From Clytia hemisphaerica (Eukaryota; Cnidaria; Hydrozoa; Leptothecata; Clytiidae), in contig CACVBU010000050.1 of NCBI GenBank assembly GCA_902728285.1, forward strand, positions 2,795,451 to 2,859,450: a stretch of 64,000 nucleotides of DNA, in the 5' to 3' direction. A program made the position numbers and the translations under genes. The notes below the pieces were generated by a model. That model was not told where the DNA came from. It made no database searches and worked only from the letters and a program-made list of their open reading frames with translations. This document shows positions 56,711 to 64,000 of the stretch, piece after piece; the first letter of the stretch is position 1, and every line of letters starts with the position of its first letter.

Positions 56711-58330
56711 CAGGGATCCCACTCCTCCTAAAATTCCTAAAATTCCTAAAATAAGTCAAAACTCGTAAAATCCTCCTAAAATTCAACAAATTCTCCTAAA
56801 TTCCTAAAATCTGAAAAATTTATCAAGCACGGTAGCTGATTATGTTTGTATATTTGTATAATCAGACAAGAAACTAAGATTTTTTCCTCAGTAAAGTCAA
56901 AACAAACTGCAAGCAAGCTACCTGACCTTAAAACAACATGTTTAAAATGTATTTTTGCACTGAAATATTTGAAACAAAAGCCTATGTTTATTGAAGGAGT
57001 GCAGCCTTTATTCAAGTAAGAAGGCTCAAATGTTTTAAGAGCAAGGTTTGGTGGTTTGCGCCCTCATCTGTGAATTTTTTACTTGAGCATAAGCTTTATT
57101 ACAATACAATGCCTTTCCCTGTTAATCTACTATTCTTTTGTTTCGTTTAAGCAAAAATGAAAAGAAATTATGAACGCTGACACCATTTTCTAACTTCTTA
57201 TTACAAATGTTCTAAATAATCTGTCTTGCCATTCTCTTTCATCTGCTATCATCGTCTATTTTTTATATATTATTAAATTTTTGGAAGATCTCAAGATGAG
57301 TTTTTTACAGTGCCGTAGGAAGCAATTTAATATTGGGGGGAGGCTGAAGTTTAGTGACACCGCGAGGGCCAACCATGGTTTGGCCCGACGGGAAAATTTT
57401 GAAAATTTGATCTCTAGATTGCTTGAAAATGCACTCAGAATAAAATGCTTTTGAGAACAAATTAAAAATTAAAAAAGAAAAACTTTGCATTTTGCAAAAT
57501 AACCATTTTTGAAAAAATTATTGGGGGCATAGCCCCCCTCTTGCCCCCCAGTTGCAACGGCACTGTAGGTAGCTAGCCTTTTGTTAAAACAGTAGCGATA
57601 TCCTTTCTTTTGTTGCTTTGAATAAAATCAGTCAATATTGCTCAGCCTACATCTCAAATTTGTCCCCAGTTTTTCTAATTCAAGTTGCCTTTTGTTAAGA
57701 TTTTTGAGAATCTAAGTAAGCAGTAAATGTGCCTAATTATTTATATTGATAAGTTGATAGTATGCTTTAGTTTGTTCTTGAGGCTCAACTATTATGACTA
57801 GTTTTATTTTGTTTGTGTATTAGGACACATTGGTCTCCAAACCTGTCGTCTCTTTTTTATCTTTTCAATTTTTGGAAGATCTAAAGATGAGTTTTTTGGT
57901 AACTAGCCTTCTGTTGAAATATATTTTGTTACTTTGAATAAAATCAGTCTACGTTGCTCAGATTACATTTCAAATTTGTCCCCAGTTTTTCTAATTCAAG
58001 ATGCCTTTTGTTAATATTTTTGATCTTCTAAGTTAGCAGTAAGTATGACTGGTGATTTGGCCATAATGCGAGAATTTCTTTTAGAACGAATAATACATAT
58101 AAACTAACTACGTAAAGTAGTTTTATTTTTGTTACATTATTTCAGTCTTCCTGTGGGTGATTTTTTTTCTGTAGAATATTTTGCTGACTGCTGACTTCAG
58201 GTCGAATTTAGAAATTTATTTCTTAAATTTTCCTAAAATCCTCCTAAGAAATTGAAAATTCTCCTAAAATATGACCAAAATCCTCCTAAAATTTGTCCTA
58301 AAATTTAGAAATTCAGGCGTGGGATCCCTG
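56711..58330. mobile_element. hAT-like non-autonomous element inside the Penelope element
   Basis: Ends CAGGGATCCCACTCCTCCTA (56711) and mirror aggcgtgggatccctg (58315-58330). Flanking 8-mers agagcctg and agagagtt agree at five positions, a plausible old 8-bp duplication. TCCTAAAAT words are repeated in inverted orientation near both ends (56725-56815; 58205-58310), resembling hAT subterminal motifs. A 180-bp internal direct duplication lies at about 57260-57730 and 57855-58040. No transposase. Confidence 0.7.
57308..57565. mobile_element. 258-bp TIR element nested in the hAT-like element
   Basis: Ends CAGTGCCGTAGGAAGCAA (57308) and mirror gttgcaacggcactg (57551-57565), flanked by TA on both sides (57306-57307; 57566-57567). 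G- and C-runs (ttggggggagg; cccccctcttgcccccc) lie inside. The paralogous sequence at 57885-57905 (gatgagttttttggtaacta) is the uninterrupted version of the insertion site. Confidence 0.75.
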
Positions 58331-58888
58331 AGAGAGTTTGGATCGAACAAAAAGGTCTTTGAGGCTTGCCCCTGTAGTCGGACAGAAAATGATTGGACTC
58401 AAGTGTTCGTAACTTTTGTGATAGAGTTCAAACTGAATGAATAAGAAAAATGACAAGATTTAATCTATGTGACAAAGTGAGAAAAATGAAGAATAATGAA
58501 AATATTGACAAAGTATTTTAGAGGAAAATAAAAGAAATCTAAGTTAATAAATTAAATAAATTCTTACCAACTTGCCAGAAATATATGTGATGTAAATTAT
58601 CTCCAATAGCAAAATTGAAATTGAGTTGAAAGTTTAATTTGAAAGTTTGCTTTGAGTTGAGTTCACATTTTTCCTCATGATGCCTCAACAGACACTTAAT
58701 TGATTATGAAAAATTGAACTGATACGAAAAAATCTGAATGTAATTTGAAATGCTAGAAAAATCCCTAAGGTATAAATGATACAAAGAAATGAATAAATAT
58801 TTTTAATTGTTTTGTGCGTTTAAATAAAATGACGTATGCAATTAAAATGGGATGACTTTTTGCAATCATTAGGGATGCGTGTGCTAAC

Positions 58889-59215
58889 ACTTAAAGCTAA
58901 CGATAGGCACGTCAGAAAACAACTTGCGATGTTCTTCATTCGCCGCTGTGAGGAGTACATGAATGTCTCGCAAGACAGGATGATAAGTTAGATTGAAAAC
59001 CAGTTTACGTCCACGAGTTTTTTTATTGTTCTGCTCTCTGAAGAGCAAATTATGTCACTTCGGTTCTCTGGCCTTCAGAATTTATCGACGGACTAGTTTG
59101 TCAATATATCCTCGTTTTTTTAGCCACAGTGCTAGCTGGTCGCATCTGAGGTCAAAAAAAGATTGTTCTGAACAGATGCGATTTAAGCGTAGGCCCTGGC
59201 CATAAGGAATGGCCT
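58889..59215 (-). pseudogene. Penelope reverse transcriptase, C-terminal part
   Basis: One minus-strand frame with two stops (TAA and TGA) reads AIPYGQGLRLNRICSEQSFF, LALWLKKRGYIDKLVRR, then ILKARE, RKLVFNLTYHPVLRDIHVLL and LFSDVPIVSFK. The IPYGQ.LRL.RIC and YHP..R.I segments are characteristic of the end of Penelope RTs. The catalytic palm is missing. Confidence 0.75.
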
Positions 59216-59273
59216 TTTTTGAATGAAATGCGTGGCACGAGGATGCTTTGGGGGAATAAATAGAGCAACTTAA

Positions 59274-60027
59274 CCCTATTATTATCAGGCTTTTTCGGAT
59301 TTTTTATTCTCAAAGGGGGGTGTTTTCCACCAGCCTTGCATAACTTTTGATCTAGTAAAGATATGGACTTGAAATTTGGCAGAAATGTTTTCTACCATAA
59401 AAAGAGTTCATAGAAAAAAAATTTGGGTTGATGACGTCATCATAAAGGTGATAACGTCATCACAAAGTTTCACAATTATCGCTGACCAATGAAAAAGTAC
59501 TATTCAATAAAATAGCAATCAAAGTTGAACGAATGGAGATTTTTCAATTCTGATTTGAATTTCTAAAAGTCAAAATAAATATCTTTAACATATTTGCCGG
59601 TTTTTAACGTACTAATAAAATTGACGTTTAAAATCAATGCAGAAAATGAGTAATTTTTTTCAAAAAAAAATGACGTCATTTTTGATGACAGTTTATGAAA
59701 ATTTTTAAGGTATTTTTTAAAATGTATTATTGATACCTAAAACCTGTCAAAATTTGAAGTCAGTTGGATGCATAGATCAAAAGTTATGCTAAATTTAAGA
59801 TTTTGGGATTTTACAGGGTTCTAGCTTGATTTTATGATATGCCTGCACAAAAAAGTCACAAAACCTGATCTGGTAGATGTATAGTTGTAAAATTTGGTAC
59901 ACATGCTGCTAATAGGATTATATTATAAGTCAAAAACTTTCAGAGTGTTAAAATAATTTTTCAGTGAGCTATTAGCAAAAGAGTGCCAGCCTGGTGGAAA
60001 ACACCCCCCCCCCTGATAAAAATAGGG
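59274..60027. mobile_element. TTAA-flanked non-autonomous element (piggyBac-like), copy B
   Basis: Ends CCCTATTATTATCAGG (59274) and mirror cctgataaaaatag plus GGG (ending 60027), with TTAA exactly on both sides (59270-59273; 60028-60031). As in copy A (47008-47756), G/C-runs sit next to the ends, followed by an inverted pair (tttccaccagcc/gcctggtggaaa). TGACGTCA palindromes occur at 59432 and 59671. Related to copy A in layout and terminal CCCTATTA, diverged inside. No transposase. Confidence 0.75.
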
Positions 60028-60264
60028 TTAAATTTGGAGGGAATTAAATTTGGCGGATTGACAAAAATTGACGAAATCTGCCAAATTTTCTTTCCGCCAA
60101 AATTTTTTCCTTTAGTGTAATCTGTCATTAAGAATTTTATTTACAATTCTTAGTTTTGATGCAACAAACGAAACCGTTTTGTACCCATAAAGATCATCGG
60201 TGGTCAAAACTGGAAGAAGAAAGGTAAAATACCTATTGGAGTTCAACTTTGGAAAGAAATAGCA

Positions 60265-61745
60265 GAGAAGAGACACCTCCCTACCCTTGGCTGTAATCAT
60301 TAACAAATCTTTAGTTGAAGGCTCGTTACCACAATATTGGAAGAATTTGGCAGTCAATTATCGACCTGTTAGTTTGACATCGGTAGTGTGCAAATTAATG
60401 GAATCAATACTGAGAAAACACATCATGAAGGACCTTTCTGATCATAATCTTTTATTGAACAAGCAATATGGCTTCATTAACAACCGTTCAACCGTGACAC
60501 AGTTTTTGTACTATCTGGATAAATGTTATGAGAGCACCTCTAAAGGAAACGTTGTTGATAGTATCTACTTCGATTTTGCTAAGTCTTTCGACACTGTACC
60601 CCACCGTCGATTATGCAAGAAACTATCAGCCAATGGCATCAACGGTTCAATCTTAAAGTGGATAATGTCACTTCTAGCAGGTCGAACACAATCAGTAAAA
60701 ATGAGCCAGTCCTAATCGACTACAGACCCTGTAGTGAGTGGTATTCCACAGGGTAGTGTACTGGGACCAATACTGTTCGTGCTATACATCAATGATCTTC
60801 CTGAAAAGGTCATCTCATTGATCCTACTGTTTGCTGATGATACCAAAATCTTCAAAGAAGTCAACTGCATCGAAGACTCTGTTTCCCTTCAGAATGATAT
60901 AGACACACTTGTAGAATGGTCGAAAGACTGGCTATTACTATTCCATCCTGAAAAGTGTCACGTTCTGACGCTAGGAAAGTTTGGAAACATCAAACATGCT
61001 CATCCATATTCCCTAGATGGACGCCAATTGGAACACGTCTTTGAAGAAAAAGAGCTTGGAATCCTCATTGACTCAGAGATTACATTTGAAGAACACATTG
61101 CAAAACAAGTCAAAAAAGCAAACGCGAGACTTGGCATAATCAATCGAGGATTTGTAAACATGAGTACAAGTATATTTAAAACATTGTATGGTATGTTTGT
61201 TCGCCCGCATCTGGAGTACGCTCAGTCAGTATGGTCTCCGTTTCTACGTAAACACGTAAATATGATTGAAGGAGTACAAAGACGGGTAACAAAACTTGTT
61301 CAAAAATGTCGTAATATGTCTTATGAAGAACGATTGCGTGAATTAGATCTTCCTACGCTCGAGTTTAGAAGACACTTTTGTGACATGGTCAAACTTTACA
61401 AGCACATCAACTATTACGAAAAAGATACCATCCCGAACAAGATAGCCCGTCGAACGCGACCAAACAGAAGGCACAACTTTGAGATGATTCCAATCTTTGG
61501 AAGCGATGGACTCCGTGGTGTACAAACGAATTCCTTCTTTCATCGAACTATACCAACCTGGAATAAATTGCCTAAAGATGTCGCTGAGGCAATGATAGTC
61601 AAAGTCTTCAAATAAGACTCAACACTGCATGGAGTAAACAGCCGAAAAGATTCAACACAAGACAATTGTAAAATACATATAATCACGATCAGTTCCAGAG
61701 GCCCTCGTGCGCCTAGAACTTTGTTACATTATAATAATAATAAAA
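60265..61745 (+). mobile_element. LINE (CR1-like), 5'-truncated
   Basis: Begins inside the RT (SLPLAVIINKSLVEG, about 60270) and ends with a 3' tail of ataataataat type at 61730-61745, typical of CR1/L2-clade LINEs. ORF2 is nearly intact. Sequence before 60265 does not continue the frame. Confidence 0.8.
60287..61615 (+). pseudogene. LINE reverse transcriptase with one in-frame stop
   Basis: A single frame of about 443 codons interrupted only by TAA at 60713-60715. Motifs in order: NYRPVSLTSVVCKLMESI, YGFINNRSTVTQFLYY, IYFDFAKSFDTVPHRRL (first catalytic Asp), SGIPQGSVLGPILFVLYIND, LLFADDTKIF (catalytic ADD intact), PEKCHVLTLG, KELGILIDSEITFEEHIA, YGMFVRPHLEYAQSVW, VQRRVTKLV, and the C-terminal RRHNFEMIPI and FFHRTIPTWNKLPKDV. 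The start at 60287 is CTG, so the frame is simply the truncated RT. It resembles cnidarian and fish CR1-type elements. Catalytic residues are preserved, so insertion is probably recent, but with no endonuclease and one stop it is not autonomous. Confidence 0.85.
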
Positions 61746-63300
61746 ACTTCAAAGATCGTCTTGGAAGGTAAAGCTTGACTTTTTGAGATTTTGAAGCAGT
61801 AGACACCCCACACCCTAATTTGGTATCAATAACTTGCAAATCCCCTTTTTCCAAAACAAAAGGGAACTCTCCCCCAACATTGGTATCCAAACCAAACATG
61901 AAAATCCTGATTTTTGGAAAAAAGGAAGACCCATCCCCCTTTCGATACCAAGCATGAAAATTCTGCTTTTCTAATACTTTAATGGGATTAACTTTCGCAA
62001 GATTAAATTTCGCGATTTGTCAAATCTTTGCCCTTTTCGCAAAATTGAAACTTGTGAAAGTGGGTGAGAATGCTAACTCGCGAAATAATCCACAGCGAAA
62101 TTTTTGAAATCACATTTTCAGGCAAAAAATAGCCAAATTTTACCTGGCTTTAGGCACATTTGCGAAATGATATCCACGCGAAACTTTTCTAAACTTTTAT
62201 ACATCACAAAATTTAATCTCACAAAATTTAATTCACACAAAGTAATCTAGTGGTCTGGTCCCAGGTCACTAATTCATCGAAGACAGCCCTCTGTTTTTGG
62301 TCAAGAGAAGAAAAGAATTAATCCTCGCATAAAGTATGTTTAAAAAAATTGCACTTCTCACTCAAAATCACGAAAACTAGTCCCGGGTAAAATTAGCTTC
62401 TGCAAAATTATTTATATACAGTCAAGTTTCTACTTTTTATTAAGGTAACAATTATAATTGTATAACGATAGTCCAGAACCAAATGCAATTGAAGTGTGTT
62501 CTGTTTAATTCCATTCCAACTCCTTGTTTGTTTGCGATAAAAGATATTAAACCCATGGAGGTGTATGATTACAATGCTGATGGAGAGAAAAGGTAATCTC
62601 TACAGAAACTATCATTACTTTTTGCCCTACTTGGATATTTTGAATCAATGATCATCCTTTAATTTTTCCTTAGCGCTTGAAAGTTTGAAGTTATCTTTTC
62701 TATAAAAAAGGAGGCTTTCGATCATATGCAATCCATAACACAAAAATTCTTTTAGCTTAAGCTTAAGCACATAAATCACAAGGTGATGATTGTTTTAAAT
62801 AAGAGAAAGATAACAGTAATAACTGCAGAACTCGGCTAACAAAAGACATTGATGTTTAAATGCTTGGGGTTTCGCTACCCAAAGGGATAATGGTGATCCC
62901 CCCCTTTTCAAAGGTATGTTAATCAAATACAACCGAAAACAAAACATATTATAATATAATATAATATAATATTAAAACGAACGATCTAAACGAATGATCT
63001 AACTAAGACTTTTTTCATGATAATTCAATTCAAATTCAGGTAGAACTGACAAGTCCAAGGCTCTTGCAATGTGACTTGGCAATGGGACATGATCAGGTAT
63101 TTTTAGTTTTAGGGAAATCACTTTTGAAGTAAAAATGCTACTACTGCTGCTATTTTGCTATTAAATTTCCCAGATTTTGGAGGCTTGGGTATCGAAATTT
63201 TACAAGTCTGAAAGAAAATTAGAAAACGCTTCACATGGCCTCATGCAAAAAAATTAAATCACCGCAAAAAAAATTTAAATACTATACTATTATGAGTTTT
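61746..63300. other. Non-coding interval with small repeats
   Basis: TTCGCGAA/TTCGCAA words cluster at 61992-62200, with imperfect inverted ends (ttaactttcgcaagattaaa at 61990; cacaaaatttaatctcacaa at 62206), perhaps an old MITE. A (TAATA)n microsatellite lies at 62949-62975. No gene recognised. Confidence 0.4.
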
Positions 63301-64000
63301 GAACTTTTCACTATAAATTCATTGTTCACATATATCAACCCTCAAATCCTGTTCTGTAAAGGCTGTAAAAGGAGTTTTTTTTCAGGTTGGTGCAATGCAA
63401 CATGATCCATCCCACCGACACAAGAAAAAGAGTGCGTGTCCCATGGTTTCTCTTTTTGTTTCATGAGACAAACAGTGAAGGAAATACCCAAAATACACGC
63501 TGATTTTGTCCCTTTGGTGGGATAGAGCATGTTGCATTGCACCAACGCGAAAAAAACTTCTCGTGTCCCCAAGCCTTAAGTCATAATAGAATTATTTTTA
63601 AGAAGAAAATACCATTAGACTTTTCCTTGGTTTGTATTGGAAAAAAGTCAAAGCAGAACATTGATCACATATTACATATTTTTTTCTATAAAACCAGATG
63701 GTTGTTGAATCAAACGATGAACGAAAAGAAGATAAACTCAATGATGATTTGCCAGCTTCAGTAATTCATTAATTTTATTTACTAAATTGAGGCTTTTTTG
63801 ATAAAAAGATGGGAGTACATTACCCTGGTCTGTATTGGAAATTCATTATTCACTTATATATCAACCCTCAAGTCCCGTTCTGAGATTAGTTTGAAATGTA
63901 GTGCAAGTCATAATAGAATTATTTTTATAAAGAAAATACCATTAGACTTTTCCTTGGTTTGTATTGGAAAAAAGTCAAAGCAGAACATTGATCACATATT
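63301..64000. repeat. Direct duplication running off the window
   Basis: Copy 1 (63310-63675) and copy 2 (63840-64000+) share caaccctcaa(a/g)tcc(t/c)gttctg and then a nearly perfect 95-bp stretch (tcataatagaattattttta to gaacattgatcacatatt). Copy 2 continues past 64000. Copy 1 is longer by about 200 bp because of the MITE at 63371-63563. Confidence 0.8.
63371..63563. mobile_element. MITE with about 42-bp TIRs in one duplication copy
   Basis: The left arm gagttttttttcaggttggt plus gcaatgcaacatg (63372-63403) and on to cccacc (63415) is matched in reverse at 63515-63563 (ggtgggatagagcatgttgc, then attgcaccaacgcgaaaaaa). The homologous position in copy 2 (about 63880-63907) has no such sequence, so that copy is the empty site. 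No coding capacity. The target-site duplication is unclear. Confidence 0.7.

Larger units (their letters stand above)
56238..59215 (-). mobile_element. Penelope-like element, broken by insertions
   Basis: Minus-strand element. From 59215 downwards: the end of the reverse transcriptase (59215-58889), a bridge (58405-58331), then the GIY-YIG endonuclease (56710-56238). The order RT then GIY-YIG is that of Penelope-like retroelements. The continuity is broken by the hAT-like element at 56711-58330 and by a non-homologous 0.5-kb AT-rich segment at about 58406-58888. Upstream RT fingers and palm are absent. Confidence 0.75.

Noticed and set aside
56776-56789. N-terminal extension of the GIY-YIG frame (LNFRRILRV...)
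   Set aside because: This part lies inside the hAT-like insertion (TCCTAAAAT repeats) and starts with TTG. It is not part of the Penelope protein.
60112-60357. Minus-strand frame just before the CR1-like LINE, considered as an inverted 5' part of the same LINE (twin priming)
   Set aside because: The peptide (LNSNRYFTFLLPVLTT) shows no match to any LINE domain I recognise, and part of it overlaps the plus-strand RT. It needs a family consensus to revisit.

Overview
The window is AT-rich, intron-bearing, repeat-dominated eukaryotic DNA. The mix of parts (CR1/Jockey-like LINEs with PHD- or SGNH-type first ORFs, a Penelope-like element, a tRNA-derived SINE, many TTAA- or TA-flanked DNA elements, GT/AG-bounded short exons) points to a marine invertebrate, perhaps a cnidarian. 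The phylum is inference; no single-copy gene here fixes it. No rRNA, tRNA gene, CRISPR array or bacterial operon was seen.

Layout. 0-6 kb: two SINE copies, a palindromic MITE and a foldback element built from TCGATTG motifs. 6-9.5 kb: a 5'-truncated minus-strand LINE inserted in a minisatellite whose phase resumes on the far side. 10-13.3 kb: short repeats, a 25-bp minisatellite, and an ATCGAT-rich tract carrying two inserted TIR elements. 13.7-15 kb: a decayed integrase-core (DDE) gene. 15.6-19.5 kb: traces of a BEN-domain gene with a LINE ORF1 (PHD finger plus L1-type RRM) between the two BEN halves. 20-27 kb: mostly non-coding, with an AACCGGTT-like motif cluster and a hairpin-bearing minisatellite. 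28.4-31.1 kb: a phase-consistent three-exon gene fragment. 31.9-34.4 kb: a CCGTCA/TGACGG minisatellite and an AACGTT block. 35.7-37.1 kb: a plus-strand LINE RT.

38.8-41.2 kb holds the best host gene: six minus-strand exons with GT/AG borders and compatible phases, giving a 293-residue protein. Upstream of it lies a Tnp2-like transposase pseudogene (41.6-42.9 kb) and a 1.2-kb TA-flanked element (43.2-44.4 kb). 44.6-48.6 kb: three LINE remnants, one carrying a TTAA-type element in its 3' end. 50.1-54 kb: a TA-flanked MITE and a transposase-like pseudogene split by a 1.4-kb TTAA-flanked element whose removal restores the reading frame. 55.6-56 kb: a Tc1-like remnant. 56.2-59.2 kb: a Penelope-like element (RT and GIY-YIG parts) carrying a hAT-like insertion, which itself carries a 258-bp insertion. 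59.3-60 kb: a second TTAA-type element. 60.3-61.7 kb: a LINE RT with one stop. The last kilobase has a partial duplication in which one copy holds a MITE.

How the parts work together: most of the window is a layered record of transposition, with several insertions datable relative to one another. Apart from ORF1 at 17.9 kb and the 293-residue gene, the coding sequences are broken. Coordinates of repeats are by eye, usually good to a few bases at stated TIR ends and to tens of bases elsewhere.
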